Shown here one piece after another: positions 1 to 12,069 of a stretch of DNA of 64,000 nucleotides; position 1 is the first letter of the stretch, and the number at the start of each line of letters is the position of its first letter. The translations under genes and the position numbers were made by a program. The stretch covers positions 1,302,001 through 1,366,000 of the forward strand of contig JAKUDP010000011.1 in NCBI GenBank assembly GCA_022570795.1, written 5' to 3'. The notes below the pieces were generated by a model. It was given only the letters and a program-made list of their open reading frames with translations, was not told where the DNA came from and did not search any database. This DNA is from Sphaerulina vaccinii (lineage: Eukaryota; Ascomycota; Dothideomycetes; Mycosphaerellales; Mycosphaerellaceae).

Positions 1-2810
1 TGTCCCCATCATGGCAGTATCTGGCAGAGCTGATTCGAGGCGTGCAGCAAGACCGACTTCGGATTTGAGGCTAGTGCTCATCCAGCCATCGATAACCCTT
101 CAAGTCCGGGCGAGAAAGAGACTGCACTGTACTAGAAGGGAGTGATGGGATCCGCAAACGCATGACTTGCTTGCGGCGCAGAATACCAACTCTTCAAATG
201 GCACAGTCCACCTGTCAGTGTTGAGCACGGCGCTTCGTCCAAGGAGAAGATAGACTACCTCAACACAAAGTGCAAGGTGAACATAGAGTGTGCGAAGGAG
301 ATTGCATTCAGCGGGCTTGAGAACCATCGTCTGAGCGACTGCGCTTCCATATCCGCGTACCTGAACAAGCGAGACACCTTCTGCCTCGACCTCGAGGACC
401 TTGGTGCCAAGTACTCCATCGATCAACAGTTGTCCACAGCCTTCGCTGGTCTGACTTCAGCATACGACAATTTCACAAGCAACTTGACACTCTCATACTC
501 ACTCTCACATCGAGATAGATGTGCCGATATCGTTCTGCGAGCCATGCTGCCTTCACGCGACGTTCCTGGTGTCTGCTGGAAAAAGATAGTCAAGAGAGCA
601 GACTATGGAAGTACAAGCTTCCAAGAGTGGAGTCGTGAAGAGGTGTTGAGCATGCGAATCAGAAGAATCATGACATGTCCAAGCACCACGTCATTGGAGA
701 GGAGAAGACCACGAAAAGAAGTGCATGCCTTCTCCTGTTATTGCATCTGCAATGGAGCGGCTCATGGATGTCTATAGCCAGATGCTGAGCTTGATAAATC
801 GCAGCTTACACTCGATCTCGTAGGATCACCCTTGTCTCACTCCGAACAATGGCTGCATCGCGCTCGCACATTGCTTGTAAGACCCGGTGACCGGGTCTCA
901 GAACGGAGACACCACCTTAGTGTGGATCACTGCGGAGAAGCAGCAGCAGCCAGGCTAGTAGGAGGTAGGTATGAGCTACTTGCTTGGGCGACAAACGACC
1001 GAAATGTCAATGCTGGGCACAGCTATGCGACAGGTCCAATGTATCATGCAGGTGGACGAATGTATCTACATGATACTGCCGACTGCCACCCAACTGCGAT
1101 TTGACGTGGGGAGCTTGATAATTTGGAGCCGGACCCGACGACCTGTATCACATCAGCCTCATTCAACAGAACACGGCAATAAGCATAGAGTGCACACGCA
1201 ATAAGTTCAGTTTTCTCGTGGTGACGATCATGTTGGCTTGATATGAGGGCATTGTCCGTCTTAGGTTTGGGTCAGTTTGATGCAAATGGTCGCCTGCATG
1301 CATGATGTATGTAGGTAGCCCTAACCCAGCAACCCGGCATGCAGATGTGAATAGATGAATTCATCTATGCGGTGACAGTTTGTACCCTGCTATCGTTGAT
1401 GTACTATCCGAACCAGAACCAGAGATGACAAACAGACGAACGTCGCAACGTCCACTGAGTTGCCGAACCATCAGACCCATGACTGGCAAGATGCCGTTGT
1501 ATAGCGGTCAAGAAGAAGATATCAGACCACAGGCACAACTGATGTCAAGTTGTTTCTCGACGTGTCTAGCCTTCTCGGCGTGAGCGTACGAAGCAGATGT
1601 TCTCTGTGGTGTTATTTCACAAGGTCAGCTGAGTGTGGAGCCTTGAAGTCGTCCAACATGCCATTTGAGGCAGACCATTGGCTGGAACACTTTTCGGCGC
1701 CGCCAAGATTCATTTCCACATCGACGCCACCATCTGCACAACTCCAGCTCGAAACTGCATCGAACTGCTATGCTCCAACCATTTCGAGACAGCTACTGCA
1801 GGAACATCCAATCACTAACCTCTTCAAGGATTCGCATTGAGGCGTCATGGCTTTCGTACCTGGTGTGGCTGCATGATCAAATACCCACGTGGCAATACAA
1901 GAAAACGAAGTCGCAACCTGGAACTCGGGATTGCCAGATCCAAGATTCCGCCAATCTTGGGCTTCACGGCCTCTGCGAACAAGTGGAGTGTGTTTCTTGT
2001 ATCACAAGGTATGCTGGTGTACGACATGATCGCTGTGATCGCCCCAGCGACGAGTTGGGCACAGCTAGCAATGAGGTGGAGTCGTCATATGTATGCTTGT
2101 TGTACTTGCAGCACCGACTATTCACCGCCATCTACCACTGACTCGCACTGAGACATGGAAGTCTAGTGAACGGAGCTGCCTGCGTGACCGAGAAACTCCT
2201 GTCAAGACCAAGCCTTCGGTGCCGTTATGGTATACCACGTCCTGAAAGAGGTGATGGACTGGAGAGTTTGCAGAGCAGCCTATCAAGGTTTGGCTTGGTA
2301 GGCGTTCGAGTGTTTGCCGAAGATTTCTATCAGCCCTGCGGACACTCCGACGTGATCAAGACGTGTGAGCAAGCCACAAACCGACATGCGGGTTCTTCGC
2401 GCACGCTCCGACCTATCGAAAACCGTCGAACGAGCCACACCACTATAGATCCTTGATTTTAGCTTTGCTGCTAACTTCGCTACACATTCGATCATGCAGA
2501 TATTGCACGGCCTTGAGCGTGAGTACTTTCGACTTGTATAGCAACGGCAAGCAAGGTGTGTGCAAGTCATCCGACCTGGGGCCGAACCCAAAGATCTGGA
2601 CGGGCTGATATGTATATGTAACCTTCTCTGCTCTCGTCCTGCTTACTCCTTTGCATCACACAACTACGACACACAATTGGATCGACATCAGCCTTACACA
2701 CTACCGACTACCATCAAGCCGTCATCACACCTCGTATTCAAGCAACGACATCTCACCACATCTCACCATATAACTCCACAAAGCTGGAGCAACTCACACA
2801 TGGATCACCT
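1..2810. other. gene-poor left edge
   Basis: No convincing intact gene is visible in this stretch. Open frames are short, mostly start at non-ATG codons, and overlap one another on both strands without family-like motifs. The only segment that resembles a known protein is the possible gag fragment at 277-777, listed separately. The last few hundred bases (about 2620-2810) are rich in C and A and short of G, as is common for a fungal promoter and 5' leader, and fit a leader for the gene starting at 2811. Confidence 0.5.
277..777 (+). mobile_element. possible decayed Copia-type gag fragment
   Basis: The frame is open for 166 codons but has no ATG at its beginning (it starts at GTG). Around residues 38-75 it reads LEDLGAKYSIDQQL followed by AGLTSAYDNFTSNLTLS. 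That resembles the gag (UBN2-like) region of Copia LTR retrotransposons, where a leucine-rich segment is followed by a G-L-x-x-x-Y-D-x-F block. No CCHC zinc knuckle, protease, integrase or reverse transcriptase follows, and no terminal repeats were seen. If real, this is a small relic. It could also be a chance open frame. Confidence 0.25.
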
Positions 2811-3449
2811 ATGCCCGAGATCATCTTTCCCACTGGCACCATGCATGTCATGCCTATCACAAACAGCGCCATCGTCACCTTCGACTCCAACACAAGAGAC
2901 GTTCACATTCAACAACACCCTCACCCACTCAGATCTCACAACTCCTCAAAGGACATCTTGGCCGAGCAGCTTTCCGACTTTCACATCACGCAACAGCAGT
3001 CGAACAAGTCAACGACGACCAACATCAGCCCAATCAGTTCGGGACGTAAGCCCTCACACCACAGAAGATCGAGTGCTAGATCTTCCATCGACACCTCGGA
3101 ATTCCAAGTCAATGAGATTCCTTCCGCAATTCACAGGCCTTCGACGAGATTCAGAAACGATACCTACGAGTCACCTGCCAGCTCAGTCAAGAACTTCTCG
3201 CTCCCATTAAGGGACTATCCAGTGATTCCAGTTCGTCCACCACTGAGGCCGACTGTGAGCTTTGGAGCTATCTCACATCACTCTTATGATTCAACGAGTC
3301 CGATTGTGGAGAAGATTCTTGACAAAGGCATGATCTATGAGAAGAGGACTAGCATGGAAGGCAAAGAGATCAAGCCTGCTTTGAGTCATAAGCTCCACAG
3401 CTATCTTACGTGCTGCTTTAGTGGCAGCATGAACCCCTCAGAGCACTAA
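2811..3449 (+). CDS. unknown Ser/Thr/His-rich protein
   Basis: Single-exon frame of 212 residues starting at an ATG after a C/A-rich leader. The product is rich in Ser, Thr, His and Pro in residues 30-130 (a QQQSNKSTTTN stretch and an RRSSARSS stretch), so this part is probably disordered. The C-terminal third is more ordered, with IVEKILDKGMIYEKR and a Cys pair near the end (LTCCFSGS). I recognise no domain, signal peptide or membrane segment. It lies 360 bases from the convergent P450 gene. Reading is supported by continuous low-complexity but amino-acid-like coding and by the absence of a better frame; a longer overlapping frame at 2560-3210 is probably a shadow. Confidence 0.5.
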   Translation: MPEIIFPTGTMHVMPITNSAIVTFDSNTRDVHIQQHPHPLRSHNSSKDILAEQLSDFHITQQQSNKSTTTNISPISSGRKPSHHRRSSARSSIDTSEFQVNEIPSAIHRPSTRFRNDTYESPASSVKNFSLPLRDYPVIPVRPPLRPTVSFGAISHHSYDSTSPIVEKILDKGMIYEKRTSMEGKEIKPALSHKLHSYLTCCFSGSMNPSEH

Positions 3450-3810
3450 GTGTGCTTTTCACATCAGCACTTTCATGGTTTCATATACTTGGGTCTGCAT
3501 TGTTTTGCTTTTGATATTGAGCGAAGGCGTTCCGGAGCAGCAGCCGCAAGGCAATGGTTGCACATGAGAGCTGCTGCGGGACAAGGAAGTGTGCAGGATT
3601 AGCGAAGCATTGATACCCACCAAGTAGCCACATTGGCGACGCCGACATGTATTGTTATATTACCATATGTATCATAAGGAAGGAAGAGAACGATTTCAAT
3701 CATTGATCACATTTTTCCAATGAGAGATCCAATACAATTTCAATATGTACAGTCCGCAGAAACGCTATAGCTAAGAGTGCTCAACACAAGGAAAATGCCC
3801 GTAAATATGC

Positions 3811-5529
3811 TCACCACCCCTCAAGTCTCGTCACCATCAAGTTCCACCCCTCAAGTATCTTGAACAAAGTCAATGCATGTTGATCACCAATCTCCTGACC
3901 CTCATCGCTCTCTTTCTCTCTACAGCCTTCTTGTGGCTGGAAGTCAAATCTGCCAACAAGCGCAGCAATCACGCATCTCATCTGAACTCTGGCATACTGC
4001 TCGCCTAGACATCTTCGTGACCCAACTCCAAATGTCAAGAAAGTGTTCGAAGCAGTGCTGACGTTTCCGGGTATAAGCCATCGTTCTGGATCGAACACTC
4101 TGGCGGAAGCTCCCCAGTACTTTGGGTCTCTGTTTGATGTCCAAGGACTGTAGACAACTTTTGTGCCGACTGGAATGGCATGACCGAGAATAGAAGCAGT
4201 GGGACTTGCTGCCTCTCGCCACAGGATGGTGTTAATGCTGTGGTATCGAAGGACTTCTTTGATCACTGCGTTCAGGTAAGGGAGTTTATCGAAGACTTGC
4301 TCGGAGACGCCTTCTTCGCTTCCTGGGGCTGGGAGGTGTGTTCGGATCTCATTCCGTAGTCGCTGCTGCATTTCTGGGTATCGAGATAGCAGATGTATAG
4401 CCCAGCAGATAGTACCAGAGACGGTCTCGGTGGCAGCGGCGAGAATGTGTATCGTCTGGTCGACCAAAGTATCGTGGTCGAAGTGGTTGGCTCGCATGAT
4501 CTTTGTGAGCATATCGTCATGCTCGGATGGACGACCAGACTTGAAGTTTGCTTCGTGCTCAGCTACAATCTCCTCGGCAGTCTCGCGGACCAAGCCCATT
4601 ACGCTCTTGATGGTCTTCACTGCTCGTAGTGGTAACTTCATGGCAAGCTCAGGACCAATCTTCGCTGCGGCATCCAGAGTCCATTGACCACGCTTGGTCG
4701 TCTTGAACATCTCGACATATGCGCGTCCTAGACCTTTGCCATTGAGGTTCTCGATCGCGTTGAAATCGCGGGAGTAGCCAATACGACCAACAATGTCCAT
4801 TGCTGTTGCATGTACTGGCTTGAGTATACAAGCTAGGCCTTTGGTCTTGTTGGGCGTTTCTTGTTGAGTTTGGAGCTCTACGGCATCTGCAAGCTTGCCT
4901 GCGATTTGATACATTGGCTGATACGACTTCTTGGTTTGTTCTGGGTTATATGCTGGTGCGAACGCCTTACGTGCGCCTTTGTGGACGTGACCTTCCTGGA
5001 TCAGAAGTCCTTCTGCTGAAATGTTCTTTGCTAGTATGAATTGAGTCTTTGGCTTGATGTAGTCGTAGGGTCTAGCGACGAGAAGATCCTTGACTGCTTC
5101 AGGAGAAGCGGTGAAGATGCGCTCTTCATTCCAGAGACCGTAATAACGGATCAAACCGTCATTCGGGACAGTGTCGAGCCAGTGTTCGAGTTCTGCTACG
5201 TTAGGCTCATTGAGTAGACGAAAGAGTGCCGATCCTTGTTGAGGGGCTGGAATATGTCGTAGTGACGACAGTCGAGGCCGGATGAATAGGATGTATATCA
5301 GTCGCGCCACGATCAAGGCAAATGCTAATATGACAAGCCACGTGAAAGTGTGGGATAGCCTCTGAATTGCCATGGCAAGGGAGAAATCGTGTCTCGTGCC
5401 ATTGATGGAGTTCGATGACATGGCCTTTGAGGCTGGCTGAATGGTGTGGAGGTGCTCGAGTGGAGCAAGTGTGATAGCTGAGCCATTGAAGTCGAAGAAT
5501 TCCATTGTGGATGATAAGATAGTAGACAT
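3811..5529 (-). CDS. cytochrome P450 monooxygenase
   Basis: Single exon, 572 residues, usual P450 length with a longer N-terminus. A hydrophobic membrane anchor lies at about residues 62-86 (LVILAFALIVARLIYILFI). The I-helix oxygen-binding region reads AAATETVSG, the K-helix ExxR is EVLR, the PERF-like segment is FDPERW, and the heme loop is FGVGSRRCLGEQ with the ligand Cys. All key elements are present, so the enzyme should be active as an ER-anchored monooxygenase that needs a P450 reductase. The substrate cannot be read from the sequence. It points left, away from the MFS exporter at 7228. There is no polyketide or peptide synthase nearby, so a biosynthetic cluster is not supported. The ATG at 5529 is the first in frame. 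Confidence 0.93.
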   Translation of the reverse strand: MSTILSSTMEFFDFNGSAITLAPLEHLHTIQPASKAMSSNSINGTRHDFSLAMAIQRLSHTFTWLVILAFALIVARLIYILFIRPRLSSLRHIPAPQQGSALFRLLNEPNVAELEHWLDTVPNDGLIRYYGLWNEERIFTASPEAVKDLLVARPYDYIKPKTQFILAKNISAEGLLIQEGHVHKGARKAFAPAYNPEQTKKSYQPMYQIAGKLADAVELQTQQETPNKTKGLACILKPVHATAMDIVGRIGYSRDFNAIENLNGKGLGRAYVEMFKTTKRGQWTLDAAAKIGPELAMKLPLRAVKTIKSVMGLVRETAEEIVAEHEANFKSGRPSEHDDMLTKIMRANHFDHDTLVDQTIHILAAATETVSGTICWAIHLLSRYPEMQQRLRNEIRTHLPAPGSEEGVSEQVFDKLPYLNAVIKEVLRYHSINTILWREAASPTASILGHAIPVGTKVVYSPWTSNRDPKYWGASARVFDPERWLIPGNVSTASNTFLTFGVGSRRCLGEQYARVQMRCVIAALVGRFDFQPQEGCREKESDEGQEIGDQHALTLFKILEGWNLMVTRLEGW

Positions 5530-7227
5530 TGATGAAGAGGAGTGCTGCAGAGGTCTGTGAATGCTTCTGACATGACTTCAACTAACCTTATATCAACTCT
5601 GGAGTGGAGCTTGCTCCACGTATTCTGCTTCATGGTCGCCGCAGCACATCAACATAGGAGGTCCTGGGCATCTTGGACCAACGGCACTTTCCTTGCAGAC
5701 AAGTGTATGATTGTCTTGGCGAGTACAAGACAGAATCGCCGCACAACTGACCGAAAAGGGATGCAGTCTGCGATACCCAGCGACCGTGCATGGGCACGAG
5801 GAGGTCCCAAGACAGAGGATGCCTTGGCTGCTTTGCTTAGCTCATGCAGGTTGTCTCACAAAGACGTATGATGATGAGCATTGGCCTGCAAGAGCCTCAA
5901 CCGTGGGAGCACTCATGGACATGGGATGTATCGCTTCTTCTCTCCGTCGGATGGCGCAAAGCGGATAGTCGCTGAAAACTTCTGTGTCAATCGAAAGCCG
6001 CTGAAACCTTCCGGGCCAACTCGTAGATGACTTCATCCAACGAGCGACCAACAGTGAGTAATCCACGCAATCACTGGGCAGTGTCGGAACATGATAGGAG
6101 GAAGGCTACCGCAATGCCGATACCCTTATCCAAACTGCTGAAACGCATTCGAATGTAGCAGGCTATTCGGTTGTCGGTAAGCCCTACAGCCCTAGTGATA
6201 TGGACCTTGATCGCATTGTCTATGTTAAGCCCCGGTGGCTGACCCTCTACAGCTGACACGCATCGTTCACGGTGCTTGTGGCGCTGTAGCGGAAGTCGTT
6301 GGAACGAGAGTATCGGCCCGCGAGGAGTGATGAACAGTGCTCGGATCTGTTCCTCTCAATGTCTCGGGCAATTCTTGTGAGAAGCGGTTGCCATGATGAC
6401 CGACTGGCTGTACCAGGCTCTGCCGTAGAGTCGTGAGTGGCAGTTGATCGAATGTGGCCACAGGCGTGGCACGCGACTGGGATATTCTGGTGCTGCATCG
6501 GTTTTTGGACTTTGTGGTCTCTCCCATGTGACGTGGCGCCATTCTGACAGAGTTCGACCAGGTGCAAGGAGTCTGAGAGGTTTACTGGTCCATGCCGCAA
6601 GGATGATTCCACATCGAGCTGGGAACGACCGGGGCAGCTGGCGCAGGGCTGATCGAGTCGTGCGCAGACGATAAGTCCTTTCAAAACGGAGGCGCTCGAT
6701 CGAAAGATGGCACTTGAGATGGTCTTGGTAACTGTCGCGGCTTTCTTGGCCCGTCGATGCAAAACAACACTTGCGAACTAGCGACGTGGACTTGCAGCGG
6801 TGCAACCACTCGTCCTTCTTGGTCACGATGTATGGCAATAGACGGCGAGGCCTCAGGCGAGCAGACGAGTAGCAAGCCTTGGAAAGAGCATGGCAGTAGG
6901 CTCAAACGCCGAACGCTGCAGGTGGGCTGATACCCGGACGTGGCATGGAAAGCTGGCTGGGTGTCGCCAAGAGACCAGGAACTTCACCCGGAATTAGGAA
7001 CAACTATTGGCAAAACGGCGAGTCCAGCGAAGAAAAGGCCGCAAACTTCTCCACTTGGCAGGTTATGCTGAAGCTTATCTGAACTACACAAAGTTAGCAA
7101 TCTCAAGAGAACATGACAAAGGGCTTCATATCGCCTAACAGAAGCAACATATCAGTATTGACCTCTTCCAGTACTTACAGCACATACTTACATCTTTCTC
7201 TAGTATCATAACCATAGCATTCGCATC
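5530..7227. other. intergenic region between P450 and MFS genes
   Basis: About 1.7 kb without a supported gene. Several overlapping frames occur on both strands between 5540 and 6900, but none carries a recognisable motif and their composition changes from frame to frame. The stretch immediately before 7228 is A/T- and C-rich and probably contains the leader of the transporter gene. Both flanking genes have their 5' ends here, so the region can hold two divergent promoters. Confidence 0.5.
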
Positions 7228-8813
7228 ATGCAGTCCAAGCATTTGGAGTTAGGAGTACCACGAAGCGCAGATGTTGTGGAGTGGACAAGTTCTGCAGATC
7301 CAGACAGGCCTTGCAACTGGTCTGCTACGCGAAAATGGTCGATTGTCGTGACAACGACGTTGATGACGTTCATGGTTTCTTTCGGGAGTAGTGTCTTCTC
7401 TGCAATCATCAAGGAGACCATGGATGATTTTGAGACATCTTCGAAGGTAACAACTCTTGGCATTTCTTTATATGTCCTTGGTATGTTGTGTTGTGCACCA
7501 GAACAGGAGTGCTATCGCTGACCACGTATGCTGCACAGGATTTGCGACTGGACCTTTGATCTTCGGACCAGCCAGTGAACTGTACGGGCGTACATTACCG
7601 CTTTGGCTTGGCTATGTTGGGTTCCTCATCTTCCAGGCTCCACTTGCTGTCGCCAAAGATATCGAAACAGTTCTGATTGTGCGCTTCTTCGCTGGAGTCT
7701 TTGGCTCCGCGCCACTCGCTATCACAGGCGGAATGTATGTCGACTTCCTGGATCCTGTGGGAAGAGGTATCGCCACAGCTGTGTTCAGCGTGGGTGTCTA
7801 CTGCGGACCAGTGACTGGGCCGATCATCGGGAACTTGATGATCACACACCTGTCCTGGAGGTGGACAGCTTGGATCACGCTGCTTGGAGGATCCTTCTTC
7901 TTCGCATTGGCCATCATGTGCACGCCGGAAACTTCAGAGGCCGTGCTGCTGAGGAGGAAAGCACAGAAACTGCGATTCCAAACCTCGCATTGGGCTCTTC
8001 ATGCAAAGAGCGAAGAGACACCAACCTCAATGCGCTACTTCGCGGAGAAGTACCTCACGAAGCCCATCAGGATGTTCATTTCGGAGCCAATCGTAAGTTG
8101 CACACTTCTTCCAGTGCGCGGATATCGCTGACCATTCGCAGCTGGTCATCTTCACCATATACATGAGTTTGGTGTATGGCATCCTCTACCTTTCGCTCAC
8201 GCTGTATCCTTTCGCATTCCACACAAAGCGTGGCTGGGCACCTCTGGAAGCAAGCATGCCATTTCTTTGGATGTTGCTGGGCATTGTCCTGGGGTGCATT
8301 GTCATCGGTGTACACAGTGTGTGGCATGGTCGTTGCCTGAAGTCAGGCGCAATCATGGTACCAGAAGATCGGCTGCCTCCTGTCGTTCTGGGCGCAGTTC
8401 TGCTGCCTGCTGGTGAGTGTCCCTTCCCGGCGTGGCCGCTTGACATGGAACTAATGTGAGATGCAGGTCTATTCGTCTTCGCCACGACATCCGATGCAAG
8501 TATATCGTGGATTCCACAAGTCCTGGCAGGAGCTCTGATTGGCTGTGGCATCGTCCTAGTCTTCATGTGCTCCAATCTCTATGTCATCGAGGTCTACTTG
8601 CAAGACGCGAACAGTGCTTTAGCCATCAATGTCTTCATGCGAAGCATTGTGGCTGCCGCATTCCCAGCTTTGAGCACGGCGTTGTTAAGCAGCATGGGTG
8701 TGAAGTGGTCTGGCATCATGCTCGGATTGATGTGCGTCCTTTTGGCACCTTTCCCGGTAGTGCTCATGAAGTATGGCGGCAGAGTCAGAGCTTGGTCGAA
8801 GTTCGCCAGGTAG
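7228..8813 (+). CDS. MFS drug:H+ antiporter (DHA1-type)
   Basis: Four exons: 7228-7480, 7539-8092, 8142-8412 and 8467-8813, giving 474 residues. Introns start GTATGT, GTAAGT and GTGAGT and end with CAG after CTGAC-type branch sites in the first two; all phases join cleanly. The short N-terminus ends in DPDRPCNWSATRKW, the typical lead-in to helix 1 of fungal DHA1 exporters. Loop 2-3 shows GPASELYGRTLPLWLG and helix 5 has the antiporter-type GVYCGPVTGPIIGN (motif C). About twelve hydrophobic segments are present. It should be a plasma-membrane proton-driven efflux pump; the substrate (toxin, drug or polyamine) is unknown. It is divergent from the P450 gene 1.7 kb away. Confidence 0.9.
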
Positions 8814-9709
8814 ATATCATAGGAGCAGTGATTGATAATGATAATGTTCTGTGACCATGTGCACCGACATTTGCAATGACTCTCGATTTGCAAGCGTTTC
8901 ACTTGAGAGGCTCTCTCTGAATCTCGAAGGATTTCTGTGAGAGGATTGGGCCCGTTTGCAAAGCCGTAGTGATTGCAAAGACGCGTGAGAATGGTTATGT
9001 CCTTACTCACGAGCCGTCAAAACGCGTAGAGGCCGCATCGTCCAGATTTGTCTGTGTCCAGCCGAGGTCGAAGGTTGCCATGTTTTCGTCCATCTTCAGC
9101 ACGACTCTCAATCATGCCACGAGAGCAGCCGGTGAAGTTGGCTGAAGTTCAAGTCATTTGTTGGTTGTTGGTGTGCAAGGATACATGTAGGTTTGTTCAT
9201 TGCGCCACTTTTAGGGGTGACGTCCACTAGCGCGCCAAGACATGGCTCCTTCCTTCTTGAAACCTTGAGTTCCGACAACTTGACCTCCGACATCATCACC
9301 ATGAATCGCCACTGGATCTCGGAGCTGTGCCACGGACAGAAGACAGCATACCGACTCACCTGCTGGTCCAGCGCCTGCGTCCGTGTCTACCACATCAGTC
9401 GCCCGACCACTCTCCACAGCCCTATTCGCCGTGCGGAGATTCTAGCAGGGATGGCGACTAGGCGAGGTGTCGCACTGCAGTAGATTGCTGACGTCGAGCT
9501 GAGTGGGAGTGCTCCGGTGTACGATTATGGATCACATACAAGCACATGTTGTGCATGCACGCGAATCCTCTTTTCTCGCGTAGGCTGGACTGAGGAGGTC
9601 AGACCAGCTGCGCAAACATGTCTGCATTCAGTCTACCCTCTCAGCCGTGCCTTCTCGGAAGTCACTTTCATTCACTACATACTAATCACGGTGTATCAGA
9701 GAGGATCAG
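8814..9709. other. intergenic region
   Basis: Nearly 900 bases between the transporter and the HET gene. Short frames on both strands (for example around 9190-9480) lack motifs and consistent coding character. I see no RNA gene, repeat or mobile element. Confidence 0.5.
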
Positions 9710-11674
9710 ATGCCTTACCAGCCATTACTGGAAGAAGCCAAGGAGCTCAGGCTGATTACGATTCTGCCGGTCAACGACGCAGAAGATGCCGCACAGCACG
9801 TGCATTGTCGTCTAGACATAGTGTCTTTGGGCGAGTCATCCCTGCTCCGGCGGGCAAAGCCAGATGGAACCAGATCACTGGGAGAAGAGAACACTCCCTC
9901 TTCAACATCAGCTCTCCATTCGCTTCCAGACTTCCGCTATGTGTGGGGCGACTACATGGCTCTGAGCTACACGTGGGGTGATCCATCCATCACTCGTGAA
10001 GTCATCGTCAATGGGAAGCATGTTGTGGTCACGAAGAACTTGGACGACTGCCTACGCACTCTGCGAGGGAAGGACTACATCAAGCAAGGCTGGAAAATCT
10101 GGATCGATGCGCTGTGCATCAACCAGAGGGACATTGTCGAGCGCGGTAGTGAAGTCAAACGCATGCGTGAGATCTACTCCAAGGCATACACGCCGCTCAT
10201 TTGGCTCGCTCCTGAGGATGACGGCAGCAGGACAGCGCTCAGTCTCATCGACCGACTTGCTCGGGATTTCTGCGCCGGCCCAGACCCTGTGAACTTCCTG
10301 ACCAATGCCTTGCACACAGATCGCGAGCTCTTTGGTGCAGGCAGCTGGCTAGCCATGTACCAATTCATCACCAGACGCTACTGGAGCCGTATGTGGATAC
10401 TGCAAGAGGTTGCACAGGGCGGAAAGAGCACTCCCATCCTGTGCGGACGCTTGACGACCTCGTGGGGTCTCGTCTCTTCTGCCTTCAGCTTGGTTCTAGA
10501 CTGCGACGAAGTCATCAACAAGTTTATGCGGCGCGAAGTCCAAGCTGCCGGGCTCGAGATGAAGTTTGGCGAACTCTGGGCCAATCTGGGCACTGTGAAA
10601 GACCTGCAAATGGTACAAGACGTGAGACGGCAAGGTCGCAGACTTCCACACGATCAATTGATGCAGCTGGGTCGCATGGTATTTGCCACGGACCCGAGAG
10701 ACAAAGTCTATGGACTCTTGGGTCTGTTTGACGAAAGTCTAGCCAATCTGATCGAACCCGACTACACGACATCCGTTCGTCAAGTATACATCGACTTTGT
10801 AAAAGCTGTTATACAGCTCGGATCTCTCGACGTCCTGTGCCATCGCCTGGACACCGTGCGTGACGACTTCCCGTCCTGGCTTCCAGACTGGTCCGCTCCG
10901 CGCTTGATAGGCACACCTTTGTTATCTGGAAACCACCCATACGCTGCCAGTGGCGCTGCTACAGCTGAGGTCGAGTACCTGAACGATGGACGCTTGCTCT
11001 CGTGCAAAGGCATTATCTTCGACACAATCAACGGACTTGGCCACGCATGGCATACCTTTAATTCAAGCACAGTGGTGCCTTCGACATCAGCACTCAATCC
11101 TTACGGAAGCCAAGCGATAATCAAGCAAGCCATTTGGAAGACCATTCTATGTGGTCGCGACAATGAGCTCGATCCGCTAAGCAAGAGCTATGACTGTCTC
11201 CTCGCAGCTCCTTTCATCTCGAAGCTGAATGATGATGATCTCCATCAACATCGCGAGCTGAGCAACTTGAGGCAGTCAAACATCTTCAAATGGTTTGTCC
11301 AATCCTGCGAAGCGAATGCCGAACTTCGTGTTTGCGGGCAACCATTCAGTGACTACTTTGTACCTAAGGTAACTCCAGACGATATCGATGTGGCTGTGCT
11401 CAGGGAAGCACTTATTCGACGAGACCGCGTCTTTGCCGGAAGGAGATTGTTGACAACAGAAAAAGGTTATGTGGGCGTTGGACTGGACCGCGTGAAGCCA
11501 GGAGATGCCGTAGTTGTCTTGATGGGCGCTACCATGCCAGTGATTGTGAGGAGGCAGGACGATGGCCAATACAGGTTCGTCGGCGAGTGCTATATACATG
11601 GGATCATGGAGGGTCAGGTCATGGCTAATTTCCGAGCTGGGCTTTGCAGAGTTGACGATGTTGTACTCTGCTGA
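9710..11674 (+). CDS. HET-domain (heterokaryon incompatibility) protein
   Basis: Single exon, 654 residues from the ATG at 9710. The HET domain spans about residues 80-230. It begins YMALSYTWGD, continues with VTKNLDDCLRTLR and IWIDALCINQRD, and then EVKRMREIYSKA; these are the usual HET blocks. Later segments YWSRMWILQEV and FATDPRDKVYGLLGL are the conserved second half found in many pezizomycete HET proteins, and a C-terminal part with a VFAGRRLLTTEKGYVG block is also common. HET proteins trigger or modulate cell death when unlike hyphae fuse; most family members are uncharacterised, so the allelic partner is unknown. No NACHT or WD repeats are attached. The frame is intact and full length for the family. 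Confidence 0.9.
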   Translation: MPYQPLLEEAKELRLITILPVNDAEDAAQHVHCRLDIVSLGESSLLRRAKPDGTRSLGEENTPSSTSALHSLPDFRYVWGDYMALSYTWGDPSITREVIVNGKHVVVTKNLDDCLRTLRGKDYIKQGWKIWIDALCINQRDIVERGSEVKRMREIYSKAYTPLIWLAPEDDGSRTALSLIDRLARDFCAGPDPVNFLTNALHTDRELFGAGSWLAMYQFITRRYWSRMWILQEVAQGGKSTPILCGRLTTSWGLVSSAFSLVLDCDEVINKFMRREVQAAGLEMKFGELWANLGTVKDLQMVQDVRRQGRRLPHDQLMQLGRMVFATDPRDKVYGLLGLFDESLANLIEPDYTTSVRQVYIDFVKAVIQLGSLDVLCHRLDTVRDDFPSWLPDWSAPRLIGTPLLSGNHPYAASGAATAEVEYLNDGRLLSCKGIIFDTINGLGHAWHTFNSSTVVPSTSALNPYGSQAIIKQAIWKTILCGRDNELDPLSKSYDCLLAAPFISKLNDDDLHQHRELSNLRQSNIFKWFVQSCEANAELRVCGQPFSDYFVPKVTPDDIDVAVLREALIRRDRVFAGRRLLTTEKGYVGVGLDRVKPGDAVVVLMGATMPVIVRRQDDGQYRFVGECYIHGIMEGQVMANFRAGLCRVDDVVLC

Positions 11675-11732
11675 CGCACTTAGCTTTCCGAAGTCTGAAT
11701 GATTCCGGCCGTAGCGACAGCCCAGCAGGCCT

Positions 11733-11764
11733 GCGCATGAGCAGATCTTCTCATTGGCCAGAGT
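11733..11764 (+). repeat. 32-base direct repeat, copy 1
   Basis: This 32-base segment recurs at 12088-12119 with about three differences clustered in the middle. Similarity continues to the left: a TAGCGACA start lies at 11712 here and at 12049 in the second copy, but the second copy carries an insertion containing a palindrome. It lies just downstream of the HET gene stop codon. Confidence 0.7.
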
Positions 11765-12069
11765 GAGAATCAGCGACGGATCGCACATGAAGGCGACAAA
11801 CGTGGGCTTTTGGCTGGTCATCTGACGTACCGGCGATTGCTGCTCCACCTTACTGGAAGAAGATGCGCATAGGTGCCGTATCATAGCATGGCCTCCACCC
11901 AGGGATCGCTGTTTGTCTGCGTCTTCGCGCATCGGAGCGAAAACGATCCTGAGTGTCCTCAATCCTAGGTCTGCATCTACAACAGATCAACGTCCTGATC
12001 ACTCGCAGTCCGGACCATATGTCTAGCTCTCGAGGTGCGAAGACCCTATAGCGACACCCCTGCAGCCCT

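Noticed and set aside
2560..3210. Long plus-strand frame overlapping the 2811-3449 gene
   Set aside because: It has a Ser/Thr/Pro-only composition typical of a shifted frame, starts at a non-ATG codon, and ends before the other frame's ordered C-terminus.
3811..11674. P450, MFS exporter and HET gene as a secondary-metabolite cluster
   Set aside because: No polyketide synthase, peptide synthetase, terpene cyclase or pathway regulator lies in the window, and the spacing is wide.
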